A DNA stretch of 64,000 bases from Conexibacter arvalis. GTDB taxonomy: Bacteria > Actinomycetota > Thermoleophilia > Solirubrobacterales > Solirubrobacteraceae. The translations under genes and the position numbers were made by a program. Below are positions 1-8,669 of the stretch, piece by piece. Positions within the stretch are counted from its first letter, which is position 1. Each line of letters opens with the position of its first letter. The stretch covers positions 1,466,182 through 1,530,181 of the forward strand of contig NZ_JACHNU010000001.1 in NCBI RefSeq assembly GCF_014199525.1, read 5' to 3'. The notes under the pieces are model-generated. The model saw only the letters and a program-made list of their open reading frames with translations, was not told where the DNA came from and ran no database searches.

Positions 1-1482
1 CACCTGGCCTCGCCGGCGATGGGCGACGCCGTCGTCGAGGCGCTGGCGACCTCCGACCCGCTGATCGGGGACGCGCTGCGGACGCTCGTCGAGCGCGGCG
101 ACTTCGTGCCGTCGCTGCCAGACGAGGATCCCGTGAACGTCCCGCCGCGCGAGGCGCCGGCCCCGGTCCCGACCGATCCGGCGATCGTCACCGAGCTGAT
201 CGAGCACGGCGAGGCGTCCAACGCCGCCTTGGCACGCGAGATCCGGTCGAAGTCCGGATCGGCGCTGCTCGACTTCATCGTCGAGGACGTCCACGAGCTG
301 AAGCGGATCCTCTTCGATCCGCGCAGCTACCAGGTGTATGCGGGAGCGATGGATGCCGCGAGCTGGCTCAACGACCAGCTGCGCGAGTGGTTGGGCGAGA
401 AGAACGTCGCCGACACGCTCACGCAGTCGGTCCCGCACAACGTCACGTCGGAGATGGGGCTGGCGCTCCTGGACGTCGCCGACGCGGTCCGCCCGCATCC
501 CGAGGTGGTGGCCTTCCTGGAGGAAACCGAGGACGACGGCTTCCTCGACGAGTTGCCCGGCCTCGCGGGCGGGGTGGAAGCGCGGGCGGCGATCGTCGCC
601 TTCCTCGATCGGTACGGCATGCGCTGCGTCGGCGAGATCGACATCACGCGGCCCCGCTGGAGCGAGCGCCCCAGCACGCTCCTGCCGATGATCCTCGGCA
701 ACGTCAGGAACTTCGAGCCGGGCGAGGCCGAGCGGCGCTTCGAGCGGGGGCGGCGGGAGGCGCTGCAGAAGGAGCAGGAGCTCCTCGAGCGCTTGCGGGC
801 ACTGCCGGACGGGGAGCGGAAGGCCGAGGAGACCAAGCGCAAGATCGACCGCGTGCGGACCTTCATCGGCTACCGGGAGTATCCGAAGTACTTCATGGTC
901 AGCCGCTACTTCATCTACAAGCAGGCTCTGCTCGAAGAGGCCGAGCGGCTCCTGCGCGCCCGGGTGCTGCGCGAGCGCGACGACATCTTCCACCTCTCCT
1001 TCCAGGAGCTCGACGAGGCCGTCCGCGGCGGCAACGTCGACGACGAGCTGATCGCGCGGCGCAAGGAGGCGTTCAGGTCGTACCAGGCGCTCATGCCGCC
1101 GCGGGTGATCACCTCCGACGGCGAGGTCGTCGTCGGCGAGTACCGGCGCGACGACGCGCCGCCCGGCGCGTTGCTCGGTCTGGCCGTCTCCGGCGGGACC
1201 GTCGAGGGGCGGGCCCGCGTCATCCTCGACCCGGCGAAGGCCGAGCTCGAACCGGGCGACATCCTCGTCACCGCCTGCACCGATCCGAGCTGGTCCCCGC
1301 TGTTCCTCGCGATTGGCGGCCTCGTGACGGAGGCGGGCGGCCTGATGACCCACGGCGCCGTGATCGCGCGGGAGTACGGCCTGCCGGCCGTCGTGGGGGT
1401 GGAGCGCGCGACCACGCTGATCCGCGACGGCCAGCGGATCCGCGTGCACGGGACCGACGGGTACGTCGAGATCCTCTCCTAG
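1..1482 (+). CDS. rph: Rifamycin-inactivating phosphotransferase, C-terminal part (5' end outside window)
   Basis: The reading frame is open from base 1, so the N-terminal ATP-grasp domain lies outside the window. What remains is about 490 residues: the long helical rifamycin-binding region followed by the swivelling PEP-utilizer His domain. The phospho-carrier histidine is in the motif GGLMTHGAVIAREYGLPAVV, His codon at 1351-1353. Family knowledge: these enzymes phosphorylate rifamycins using ATP, giving AMP and Pi, through a phospho-His intermediate. The stretch with MRCVGEIDITRPRWSERP and the block ending in VHGTDGYVEIL at the C-terminus match rifampin phosphotransferase better than PEP synthase or PPDK. 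The gene ends convergently on the MFS gene, with 4 bases of overlap. Likely resistance to ansamycins; the assignment rests on recall of family sequence, not on a search. Confidence 0.88.
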   Translation, partial: HLASPAMGDAVVEALATSDPLIGDALRTLVERGDFVPSLPDEDPVNVPPREAPAPVPTDPAIVTELIEHGEASNAALAREIRSKSGSALLDFIVEDVHELKRILFDPRSYQVYAGAMDAASWLNDQLREWLGEKNVADTLTQSVPHNVTSEMGLALLDVADAVRPHPEVVAFLEETEDDGFLDELPGLAGGVEARAAIVAFLDRYGMRCVGEIDITRPRWSERPSTLLPMILGNVRNFEPGEAERRFERGRREALQKEQELLERLRALPDGERKAEETKRKIDRVRTFIGYREYPKYFMVSRYFIYKQALLEEAERLLRARVLRERDDIFHLSFQELDEAVRGGNVDDELIARRKEAFRSYQALMPPRVITSDGEVVVGEYRRDDAPPGALLGLAVSGGTVEGRARVILDPAKAELEPGDILVTACTDPSWSPLFLAIGGLVTEAGGLMTHGAVIAREYGLPAVVGVERATTLIRDGQRIRVHGTDGYVEILS

Positions 1483-2885
1483 CGCTCGCGCCGGCGACGA
1501 CCCGGGAGCAGCGGCGCGCTCAGCACGCCCAGCGCGGCGACGACGCCGACGGCGGCGAACGCCGTGCCGTGACGAGGTGCGGCGTTCGCGTCGTCGCCCA
1601 GCAGGACGGTGGCGACCGCGATGCCGACGGCGCCGCCGATCTGGGAGCTCATGAACGTGACGGCGCTCGCGCGCGCCGCGCTCCGCGGCGGCACCGTCCC
1701 GTAGACGGCGCCGAGCACGGAGCCGCCCGACACGCCGAAGCCGAGGCCGGCGACCGCGAGTGCGATGGAGAGCGGGACGTGCGCCGTCGTCGCGTCCGCG
1801 AGCGCGAACGGGACGAGCGCGACCGCGTACACGGACAGCCCGATCGCGACCAGGCGACGCACCCCGTGCGCGGCGACGAGCCGGCCGCCGAGGTTGAAGC
1901 CGGCGGCCGCCCCGAGCGCCTCCGGGACGAGCAGCGCGCCCGCCTCCAGAGGCCCCGTGCCGTGCGCCTGCTGGAAGAACAGCGGCACGAGGAACAGGAG
2001 CGGGTAGAGGACCGTGCCGTGCAGCAGGTTGGCCCCGGTCAGCGCGAGGAAGCCGCCGTGGCGGAAGAGGCCGAGGTCGACGACGGCGCGGGATCCGCGC
2101 CGGCGCGCCCAGCGCAGGTAGGCGAACGCCAGCGCGAGCGCGCCGCCGAGGCTCGACACCACGGCGGCCGTGCCGAACCCGTGCTCGGCGGCCTGCGAGA
2201 AGCCGAGCACGAGGGCGGCGGCGGCGCCGGTCAGCAGCGCGATCCCGAACGCGTCGATCGGCGCCGGCGCGCCCTCGCTCCCGCGATCGTCGGGGACGAC
2301 GCGCAGCGCGCAGACGATCAGCGCGAGCCCGAGCGGGACGTTGACGAGGAACATCCACTGCCAGGCGAGGCGTTCGAGGATCACGCCGCCGACCAGCGGT
2401 CCCAGCGCCGGTCCGAGCATCAGCGGCACCCCGACCAGGCCGACCATGCGGCCGGCGCGCTCGCGGCCCACGGCACGTGCCAGCACGGTGAACATCGTCG
2501 GCTCGAGCGCACCGCCGCCGAGACCCTGCAGCGCGCGGAACGCGATCAGCGACTCGGCCGACCAGGCGAGCGCGCACAGCGCCGAGCCGGCGACGAACAG
2601 CATCAGCGCGCCGACGAAGACGGTGCGGCCGCCGAAGCGGTCGGTCAACCAGGCGGCGGTCGGCATCGCCACCACGAGCGCGAGCAGGTACGCGGTCGTC
2701 GCCCACTGCATCGTCGCCAGCTGCGCGTCCAGCTCGCGCGAGAGCCGGTCGATCCCGACGTTGACGATCGACGCGTCGAGCAGGGCCAGGATCGGGCCGA
2801 CGACCATCACCGTCAGCAGCGACAGCGTGCGAGCGTCGAAGCGATCGCCCGGCGCGCGGCCGGGCGTCAGGGCGGAGGGAGCCAT
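1479..2885 (-). CDS. MFS drug efflux transporter, DHA2 (EmrB/QacA) family
   Basis: 468 residues with about 14 hydrophobic segments. The first helix carries LLDASIVNVGI, the usual DHA2 motif (LDxTIVNVALP type), and the second loop carries WLTDRFGGRTVF (motif A). Proton-driven drug efflux in the cytoplasmic membrane is the family role; the substrate cannot be read from sequence. I chose the ATG at 2885, with GAGGTG eight bases upstream, over an in-frame start at 2960 that adds an Arg-rich leader unlike the family. The convergent rifamycin phosphotransferase next door raises the possibility of an antibiotic-resistance pair, but no shared promoter exists, so this is only context. Confidence 0.88.
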   Translation of the reverse strand: MAPSALTPGRAPGDRFDARTLSLLTVMVVGPILALLDASIVNVGIDRLSRELDAQLATMQWATTAYLLALVVAMPTAAWLTDRFGGRTVFVGALMLFVAGSALCALAWSAESLIAFRALQGLGGGALEPTMFTVLARAVGRERAGRMVGLVGVPLMLGPALGPLVGGVILERLAWQWMFLVNVPLGLALIVCALRVVPDDRGSEGAPAPIDAFGIALLTGAAAALVLGFSQAAEHGFGTAAVVSSLGGALALAFAYLRWARRRGSRAVVDLGLFRHGGFLALTGANLLHGTVLYPLLFLVPLFFQQAHGTGPLEAGALLVPEALGAAAGFNLGGRLVAAHGVRRLVAIGLSVYAVALVPFALADATTAHVPLSIALAVAGLGFGVSGGSVLGAVYGTVPPRSAARASAVTFMSSQIGGAVGIAVATVLLGDDANAAPRHGTAFAAVGVVAALGVLSAPLLPGRRRRER

Positions 2886-3068
2886 CTTGGAGCACCTCAA
2901 TGTCTGAGGGCGTCCTTGACCTGTCTCCGAGGCCGAGCGTCGCGGATGCCTCCGCTGCAACGCCCCTCGACCCCGGCAAGCCGCCGTGGCGGCCCGCCGA
3001 TGTGACGCGCGTTCCTCGACGCGCCGACGCCTTATATCAAGCCTGCGGGCGCCGCGGCGGTCCCTCGC

Positions 3069-4310
3069 TCACGCCTTCGGGCAGCTGCCGCGGTCGGCGC
3101 GCTGGGGGCCGTCGGCCGACGGGTGGATGTCGAAGTCGAAGATCGCGGTCGGGAGGTAGACGGTCGCGCAGGAGTTGGGAATGTCGACGACGCCGCTGAA
3201 GCGGCCCTCGATCGGAGCGGCGCCAAGGATGAGGTACGCCTGCTCGGGCGCGTAGCCGAACTTCGTCAGGTACGCGATCGCGTTCAGGCAGGCGCGGCGG
3301 TACGCGAGCTGGGAGTCCAGGTGGTGCTGTCTGCCCTCCTCGTCGACCGAGAAGCCGACGAAGGTGAGGAACTCGCTGTAGCGTGGCTCGACGCGGCCGG
3401 GGAAGAAGACCGGGTTGGTCGTGACGCCGTAAGTCTCCATCCCGCCCTTGATCAGGTCGACGCCGAGGTCGAGGAAGCCGCCCATCTCGATCGCGCCGCA
3501 GAAGGTGATCTCGCCGTCGCCCTGGCTGAAGTGCAGGTCGCCGGCCGACAGCTTGCCGCCTTCGACGAAGACGGGCAGGAAGATCCGCGCGCCGCGGGTG
3601 AGGTTCTTGATGTCCTGGTTGCCGCCGTTCTCGCGCGGCGGGGCGGTGCGCGCCGCCTCGCGCGCGGCCGCCTCCGCCTGCTCGCCCTCCAACGCGCCGA
3701 GCAGCGCGTTCTCCGGGTTGGGCGGCAGCGCCAGCGGCGGGACGGCGTCGGGGTCGGTCGCGATCAGCTCCGCCTCGCGGCTGTTCCACGTGCCCAGCAG
3801 GTCGTGCGAGGGGGCGGTGCCGATCAGCCCCGGGTGGGTGATCCCGGTGAAGCGGACGCCCGGCAGGTGCCGTGAGGTCGCCTCCTGGCCGTGGAAGTCC
3901 CACACCGCCTTGTAGGCGTCCGGGAAGTGGTCGGTCAGGAAGCCGCCGCCGTTGACCTTCGCGAAGATGCCCGTGTACCCCCATCCCTGGCCGGCGACCG
4001 GGCCCTCCTCCTGCGGCACCGGTCCGACGTCGAGGATGTCGACGACGAGCAGGTCGCCGGGCTCGGCGCCCTCGACCGCGATCGGCCCGCTGAGCTGGTG
4101 GACGATCGAGAGGTCGACGCCGCGGACGTCCTCCGCCGAGTCGTCGTTGCGGATGTCGCCGTCGAACCACTCGCGGCACTCGAGCCGGAACTCGCTGCCC
4201 GGTCTCACCGTCGCGACCGGCGGGATGTCCGGATGCCAGCGGTTGTGCCCCAGTCTCGCCTGCTCGCGGAAGCGCTTGGACTGGTCGACGCTGAAGAGCA
4301 CCTCGGGCAT
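3069..4310 (-). CDS. fmdA: Formamidase / acetamidase (FmdA/AmdA family)
   Basis: 413 residues, the usual length for FmdA. It begins MPEVLFSVDQSKRF and contains the family blocks HNRWHPDIP, GGQ-less GPVAGQGWGYTGIF, HPGLIGTAPSH and GDLHFSQGDGEITFCGAIEM. The family hydrolyses formamide (and poorly acetamide) to ammonia and formate in the cytoplasm. A strong ribosome binding site (AAGGAGAGG) lies five bases before the ATG. It follows fmdB by 33 bases on the same strand, the classic fmdB-fmdA order. The purpose is probably nitrogen scavenging, or handling formamide released by N-heterocycle breakdown; no GTATAC box was seen here, so a link to the catabolic island downstream is not supported. Confidence 0.93.
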   Translation of the reverse strand: MPEVLFSVDQSKRFREQARLGHNRWHPDIPPVATVRPGSEFRLECREWFDGDIRNDDSAEDVRGVDLSIVHQLSGPIAVEGAEPGDLLVVDILDVGPVPQEEGPVAGQGWGYTGIFAKVNGGGFLTDHFPDAYKAVWDFHGQEATSRHLPGVRFTGITHPGLIGTAPSHDLLGTWNSREAELIATDPDAVPPLALPPNPENALLGALEGEQAEAAAREAARTAPPRENGGNQDIKNLTRGARIFLPVFVEGGKLSAGDLHFSQGDGEITFCGAIEMGGFLDLGVDLIKGGMETYGVTTNPVFFPGRVEPRYSEFLTFVGFSVDEEGRQHHLDSQLAYRRACLNAIAYLTKFGYAPEQAYLILGAAPIEGRFSGVVDIPNSCATVYLPTAIFDFDIHPSADGPQRADRGSCPKA

Positions 4311-4343
4311 CGTTCCTCTCCTTGAACCGGGTTGGCCGGACGG

Positions 4344-4622
4344 TCACGGCCGCGGCAGACGCGCATGCCGCGGATCGCGGCTGCGCGGCCCCGCGGGCCG
4401 CGGCGGCAGGTGCTTCACGACCGTCGGCTCGTGCGCGCTGCGGTCGGCCGCCTCCTGCGCGCGCCGCCGCAGACCGCTCGGGGCGGTCAGCGCCGGCGCC
4501 GCGAACCTCCGTGCTGCCTCGGCACCGCACGACGGGCAGGCGATCGACGGCGGCGCCGTCCCGATCGGCCGCGCCAACTCGACCACCCCGCACGCCCCGC
4601 ACTCGTAGTCGTAGAGCGCCAT
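4344..4622 (-). CDS. fmdB: FmdB-family zinc ribbon protein
   Basis: 92 residues. The N-terminus MALYDYECGACG...CPSCG is the FmdB-type zinc ribbon with two CxxC knuckles (residues about 8-11 and 28-31), followed by a basic, Pro/Arg-rich tail. FmdB proteins are small putative regulators first noted beside formamidase, and this copy sits directly upstream of fmdA. I use the ATG at 4622 because the homologous part begins there; the frame stays open upstream to 4802 but that extension is Arg-rich shadow sequence. No good ribosome binding site is visible before 4622, so the start is likely by homology only. Confidence 0.8.
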   Translation of the reverse strand: MALYDYECGACGVVELARPIGTAPPSIACPSCGAEAARRFAAPALTAPSGLRRRAQEAADRSAHEPTVVKHLPPRPAGPRSRDPRHARLPRP

Positions 4623-4792
4623 GGGCGGCTTGTGCCCAGCCGGCGGCGCGATGAACCTTCGCCGCCGCCGGGAGCGCTCGCGCGCTCGGGTTCGCTGGCG
4701 CGCAGGCGATCGTCGAAGATGCGATGAGTTCTCGGGACGCCGCCGGTCTGAGCTGGCGAATGGATGCCCGGCAACAACCAGAGGAGCAAGCG

Positions 4793-5359
4793 ATGCGCAC
4801 ACTGATCGTCACCGCGTTCGTGTCACTCGACGGCGTGATGGAGGCGCCCGGCGGGGAGCCCGGCTACCGCAACAGCGGGTGGACCTTCAAGGACGTGGAG
4901 TTCGACGAGGCGGCCTACGAGCTCAAGGGCCGCGAGCAGGAGGAGGCGGCCGCGCTGCTGCTCGGGCGCCGCAGCTACGAGGCGTTCGCGCCGGTCTGGC
5001 CGAGAATGACGGACGAGTTCCCGCGCTACAACGCGATGCCGCGCTACGTCGTCTCGACCACGCTCGACGGCGACGACCCGCGCTGGCCGGCGACGGTGCT
5101 GCGCTCGCTCGACGACGTCGCCGCGCTGAAGCAGACCGACGGCGGGCCGATCATCGTCCACGGCAGCGCCACGCTCGGCCACGGCCTCGCCGACGCCGGC
5201 CTCGTCGACCGCTACAACCTGCTCGTCTTCCCGCTCCTGCTCGGCGCCGGCAAGCGGCTGTTCAGCGACGCCGACAAGGACACGACGAGACTGAAGCTGG
5301 TCGAGCACGAGGCGTACGCCAACGGCATCCAGAAGCAGGTCTTCGACGTCGCGCGCTGA
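4793..5359 (+). CDS. Dihydrofolate reductase family protein (RibD C-terminal domain)
   Basis: 188 residues. The pattern is MRTLIVTAFVSLDGVMEAPGG at the start, LLLGRRSYEAF at about residue 60, IIVHGSATLGHGL near residue 125 and a C-terminal LLLGAGKRLF, typical of the small stand-alone RibD_C/DHFR-like reductases. These bind NADPH; most have no known substrate. The ATG at 4793 is preceded by GAGGAG at eight bases and matches the family start, so the longer frame from 4724 is not used. It stands alone, diverging from fmdB and convergent with the histidine phosphatase 30 bases downstream. It is probably not a true DHFR or riboflavin enzyme. Confidence 0.85.
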   Translation: MRTLIVTAFVSLDGVMEAPGGEPGYRNSGWTFKDVEFDEAAYELKGREQEEAAALLLGRRSYEAFAPVWPRMTDEFPRYNAMPRYVVSTTLDGDDPRWPATVLRSLDDVAALKQTDGGPIIVHGSATLGHGLADAGLVDRYNLLVFPLLLGAGKRLFSDADKDTTRLKLVEHEAYANGIQKQVFDVAR

Positions 5360-5388
5360 ACGCCGCCCGCTCCCGCGGCGCACGCCGC

Positions 5389-6033
5389 TCAGCGCCGTGG
5401 CGCCGCCGTCTCCAGATGGTCGGTGCCGGCGCGCGTGACGACGCTGCGGTTGCGCCAGTACGGGTCGTGCCGCAGGTGGGTGATCGCGCCGGGCACGGTC
5501 GCGAACGAGGCGAAGCCGGCCGCCTCGGCGGGGATCCGCAGCCAGGTCGTGATGACGAACGTCTGCGCGAAGCCGTGCGTCACGACGACGTGGTCGTGCT
5601 CGCGGTCGGCCATCAGCTCGTCCACGCAGGCGCCGACCCGGACCGCGACCTCGCGGCGGGTCTCGGCGCCGGCGACGGGGCCGCGATGGTCGAGCCGGTC
5701 GTCGTCGGGGGCGGGCACCTGGCGCTCGGCGAGCCAGGCGTTCGGCCGGCCCTCGGCCTCGCCGAAGCTGATCTCGCGCAGCCGACGATCGCGCGTGACC
5801 GGAGCGCCGAGAGCGGTCGCGACGATCTCCGCCGTCTCGGCGCAGCGGGCGAGGTCGGAGGTGGTGACGCGCACCGGCCGGCTCGCGTCGCGGCGGCGCC
5901 GCTCCAGCGCCGTCGCGACGCGGCCGGCGTCGCGCCGTCCGTTCGCGGTCAGGCGCGAGTCGTGCCAGCCGCCGACGAGGTCGCGCTCGGTGTGCTCGGC
6001 GTGCGGGTGGGTGACGACGTAGAGGTCATGCAT
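5389..6033 (-). CDS. Histidine phosphatase family protein (variant RHG motif)
   Basis: 214 residues of the phosphoglycerate-mutase fold. The N-terminal catalytic motif is THP in place of the usual RHG (LYVVTHPHAEHTE), so the phospho-accepting histidine is kept while the preceding arginine is lost. Further landmarks are DSRLTANGRRDA, a conserved TSDLARCAETAEI arginine segment, LREISFGEAEGRP with the acid, and the second catalytic histidine in VVVTHGFAQTF. The start at 6033 overlaps the end of the upstream cupin frame (6026), suggesting co-transcription on the minus strand. The substrate is unknown. The Thr-His-Pro variant appears in a subgroup of this family from memory; I cannot confirm activity. 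Confidence 0.8.
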   Translation of the reverse strand: MHDLYVVTHPHAEHTERDLVGGWHDSRLTANGRRDAGRVATALERRRRDASRPVRVTTSDLARCAETAEIVATALGAPVTRDRRLREISFGEAEGRPNAWLAERQVPAPDDDRLDHRGPVAGAETRREVAVRVGACVDELMADREHDHVVVTHGFAQTFVITTWLRIPAEAAGFASFATVPGAITHLRHDPYWRNRSVVTRAGTDHLETAAPRR

Positions 6034-6391
6034 CGGCGCCCTCCGGATCGCGTCGGCGCAGCGGGTCGAAGGTCGCGAGCAGCCCGACCGGCTCGTCGAC
6101 GACGCCCGACCAGTGCGGCAGCCAGGTGCTGAACTCGATTTGCTCGCCGGGCGCGAGGAGGTGCTCGCGGTCGCCGAGCACGAGCCGCAGTCGGCCGCTG
6201 AGGACGTGGAGCCGCTCGCGGCCCTCGTGCGTTCTCGGCGCGTCGCGGAGGCGGCGCAGGCGGGCGCGCACGCGCGACCCGACCTCGTCGGCGGACGGGG
6301 CGACGGCGGTTGCCGATGCGGCAAACGGGCTTGTCCGACGCGAGCGCTCGACCACACTGGTGAGCGTAGTGACCTCGAAAGGACGCGACAT
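6026..6391 (-). CDS. Cupin-domain protein or 5'-truncated cupin remnant
   Basis: The last ~75 residues look like a small cupin barrel: THEGRERLHVLSGRLRLVLGD, then LLAPGEQIEF and a proline-histidine turn. The first half of cupin motif 1 is weak, and the ~35 residues before it (rich in Ala/Ser/Arg) look like translated intergenic DNA. Such cupins often form the C-terminal half of XRE-type regulators, so this may be a remnant. The only ATG upstream (6391) shares the CATG at 6389-6392 with the start codon of the facing hydrolase gene. It overlaps the histidine phosphatase start by 8 bases. A real but shorter protein starting internally is possible. Confidence 0.45.
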   Translation of the reverse strand: MSRPFEVTTLTSVVERSRRTSPFAASATAVAPSADEVGSRVRARLRRLRDAPRTHEGRERLHVLSGRLRLVLGDREHLLAPGEQIEFSTWLPHWSGVVDEPVGLLATFDPLRRRDPEGADA

Positions 6392-7283
6392 GACCGACAC
6401 CCGCTCCGCCGCCGCTGCCGCCGACTTGCCGCCGCGCCGGCTGGTCGAGCTGCCCGCCGTCGCGATCGACCTGCGCGGCTGCGGCCGCTCGGCGCGGCCG
6501 GCCGCCGTCGAGCAGTGCCGCATGCTGGCCCACGTCGCCGACAACGTCGCGCTCGTGCGCGCGCTCGGCGAGGAGCGCGCGGTCGTGATCGGCCACGACG
6601 TCGGCGCGACGATCGCGGCCGACTCGGCGCTGCTGCGACCCGACCTGTTCACGGCGGTCGCGATGCTCGGCGTCCCGTACGCGCCGCGCGGCGGTGCCCG
6701 CCCGACCGAGCTGTTCGCGCGGCTCGGCGGCGAGGAGGAGTTCTACGTCAGCTACTTCCAGCAGCCCGGTCGGGCCGAGGCCGAGATCGAGCGAGATGTG
6801 CGCGGCTGGCTGGCCGGCTTCTACGCCGCGCTCTCCGCCGACACGATGGGAGAGGCCGCGGGCGCCCACGCCTTCATCGCACCCGGCGGCGAGATGCGAG
6901 ACCGCTTCCCGGACGGCGCGCGGCCGCGCTGGCTGTCGGAGGAGGAGCTCGACCGCGACGCCGCCGAGCTCGAGCGCGGCGGCCTCGCCGGACCGCTCGC
7001 CCGCTACCGCAACATCGACCGCGACTGGGAGGACCTGGCGCCGTGGGACGGCGCGCCGATCCGGCAGCCGTCGCTGTTCGTCGGCGGCGCGCTCGACCCT
7101 TCGACGACGTGGATGGCCGACGCGATCGCCGCCTTCCCGGCGACGCTGCCGGGCCTCGTCGCCTCGCACCTGCTCGACGGCTGCGGCCACTGGCTCCAGC
7201 GAGAGCGGCCCGAGCAGTTCAACGAGATCCTCGTCGACTGGCTCGCGCGGCTGCCGGCGGCCGGCTGCGGGCGGTCTCGCTAG
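6390..7283 (+). pseudogene. Alpha/beta hydrolase (epoxide hydrolase-like) with N-terminal deletion
   Basis: 297 residues resembling epoxide hydrolases: VAIDLRGCGRSARP, the nucleophile elbow VVIGHDVGATIA (Asp nucleophile), a cap domain, the acid region FVGGALDPST and the histidine in DGCGHWLQRERP. What is missing is the first ~35 residues of the core, including the strand and oxyanion-hole motif HGFP that should lie between the start and the DLRG block; only about 30 residues of low-complexity Ala/Pro/Arg sequence stand there. A good ribosome binding site (GAAAGGA) and a normal MTDTR start are present, so translation may still occur. I therefore call it a deletion derivative, probably inactive. 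It faces the cupin remnant head to head. Confidence 0.65.
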
Positions 7284-7313
7284 CGGGCCCGCGCGACGCG
7301 GCCGGCGCCGGGA

Positions 7314-8216
7314 TCAGCGCCGCGCGTCCGTGCCGTCGAGCCGCTTCTCGAACCAGTGGTCGGCGAACGGCTCGTCGTTGAAGGCGGCGACCTCGCGATA
7401 GCCGGAGGAGCGGTAGAGCGAGATCGCCTCGGCCAGCGCGCGGTTCGTCTCCAGCCGCGCGACGCGGGCGCCGCGGGCGACCGCCCACGCCTCCAGCTCG
7501 CCGAGCAGGCGGCGGCCGACGCCGAGCCCTCGCGCCGCCTCGGCGACCCACATCCGTCTGATCTCGGCCGGGCCGTCGCCGTGGAGACGGACGGCCCCGC
7601 AGCCGATCGGCTCCGCGCGCAGGCGCGCGAGGAGCAGCACGCCGGCCGGCGGTCGCAGCTCGCGCGGGTCGAGCTGGATGCCGGCGGCTGGATCGAAGCC
7701 GCTCTCCGAGCGGCGGTCGAGCTCGTCGAAGTAGGAGCGGATGCAGAAGCGGGCGTCGGGCTCGGCCGGGTCGGCCGGGCCGAGCTCGACCAGCGCGGCG
7801 GTCAGCAGCCGCTCGACCTCGCCCATCGCCCCGACGAGCCGCTCGCGCTGGCGGGCGCTCAGCGGCGCCAGGAACGCGCGCGCCAGCTCGTCGCTGCGCT
7901 CGTCGAGCAGCGCCCGCTCGGCGCGGCCGGCGGTCGTCAGCCGCGCCGTCCGGACGCGTCCGTCGCGCGCGCCGGCGACGACCTCCACCAGCCCGTCGCG
8001 CTCGAGCGCCCGCAGCAGGCGGCTGGCATGGCCGGAGTCGAGGCCGAGGCGGGTCCGCAGCGCGCGCACCTCGCAGCCGCCAGGGCCGATCTCCCACAGC
8101 AGCCGCGCCTCGCCGAGCGGGCGGTCGCGGGCGAGGTAGCGGTCGTCGAGCGCGCCGACCCGCTGCGTGACGCTGCGGTTGAAGCGGCGGACCTGCTGCA
8201 CCGACGCGTCGTCCAT
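7314..8216 (-). CDS. MarR-type regulator fused to GNAT acetyltransferase
   Basis: 300 residues with two domains. Residues ~1-145 form a MarR winged helix (LLWEIGPGGCEVRALRTRL, SGHASRLLRALERDGLVE, then a dimerisation helix). Residues ~150-300 form a GNAT domain with the acetyl-CoA loop in EAARGLGVGRRLLGELEAWA, a LETN strand, and the typical SLYRSSGYREV end. MarR-GNAT fusions are a known architecture, combining DNA binding and N-acetylation, with unknown small-molecule substrates. An 11-bp inverted repeat spans its start codon (8215-8238), so autoregulation is likely. Convergent with the hydrolase upstream in the window, divergent from the DUF488 gene. Confidence 0.87.
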   Translation of the reverse strand: MDDASVQQVRRFNRSVTQRVGALDDRYLARDRPLGEARLLWEIGPGGCEVRALRTRLGLDSGHASRLLRALERDGLVEVVAGARDGRVRTARLTTAGRAERALLDERSDELARAFLAPLSARQRERLVGAMGEVERLLTAALVELGPADPAEPDARFCIRSYFDELDRRSESGFDPAAGIQLDPRELRPPAGVLLLARLRAEPIGCGAVRLHGDGPAEIRRMWVAEAARGLGVGRRLLGELEAWAVARGARVARLETNRALAEAISLYRSSGYREVAAFNDEPFADHWFEKRLDGTDARR

Positions 8217-8238
8217 TCTCTGACTCTAGTCAGAGAAT
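8215..8238. promoter_or_regulatory. Perfect 11-bp inverted repeat over the MarR-GNAT start codon
   Basis: The arms ATTCTCTGACT and AGTCAGAGAAT are separated by two bases. The repeat includes two bases of the ATG of the MarR-GNAT gene and extends into the 47 bases before its divergent neighbour's leader. Size and symmetry fit a MarR-family operator; autorepression, perhaps with control of the divergent DUF488 gene, is my inference. Confidence 0.7.
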
Positions 8239-8315
8239 CGCTCGGCGGTCCAGGGGAGAGGTCATCGTGGCGCGCCGGTGTTTCGCCGCGCCGTCGTCGA
8301 GGAAATCGGTCGGAG

Positions 8316-8669
8316 ATGGGGCTCGACGTCCATCTCGCGCGCGTGTACGACCCGCCCGCGCCCGGCGACGGCTACCGCGTGCTGGTCGATCGGCTGTGGC
8401 CGCGCGGGATCTCCCGCGAGCGGGCGAGACTCGACGAATGGGCGAGAGAGCTGGCGCCCAGCGACGGGCTGCGGCGGTGGTTCGGCCACGATCCGGCCCG
8501 GTTCGACGCCTTCCGCGACCGCTACCGCGCCGAGCTGGTGGAACGGCGCGAGCAGGTCGAGGCGCTGCGCCGGCGCGCGTCGAGCGGCCGGGTGACGCTC
8601 GTCTACGGCGCGCGCGACCGCGAGCACAACGACGCCGTCGTACTCGCCGAGCTGCTGCGCGAGGGGTGA
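8316..8669 (+). CDS. DUF488 family protein
   Basis: 117 residues, with the whole-family signature VLVDRLWPRGISRERARLDEWARELAPSDGLRRWFGHDP and a C-terminal VTLVYGARDREHNDAVVLAELL. These residues are quoted in pieces: RLWPRG and WFGHDP are the most conserved. The family is widespread, cytoplasmic and of unknown biochemical role. The ATG at 8316 follows GGAG closely and gives the usual length; the open frame further upstream has no homology. It is divergent from MarR-GNAT, whose operator lies 78 bases upstream, so it may respond to the same signal. No terminator with a T-run follows it, but two hairpins occur at 8816-8850. Confidence 0.82.
   Translation: MGLDVHLARVYDPPAPGDGYRVLVDRLWPRGISRERARLDEWARELAPSDGLRRWFGHDPARFDAFRDRYRAELVERREQVEALRRRASSGRVTLVYGARDREHNDAVVLAELLREG

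Noticed and set aside
2895-2909. CCTCA-ATGTC-TGAGG dyad before the MFS gene as operator
   Set aside because: Only 5-bp arms and it includes the ribosome binding site GAGGTG region, so chance is likely.
387-3005. 872-residue plus-strand open frame
   Set aside because: Arg/Gly-rich, no domain, lies over the rifamycin phosphotransferase gene and opposite the MFS gene; a typical shadow in GC-rich DNA.
4344-4802. Long version of fmdB starting at 4802
   Set aside because: The upstream 60 residues are Arg-rich without homology and overlap the start of the RibD-like gene on the other strand.
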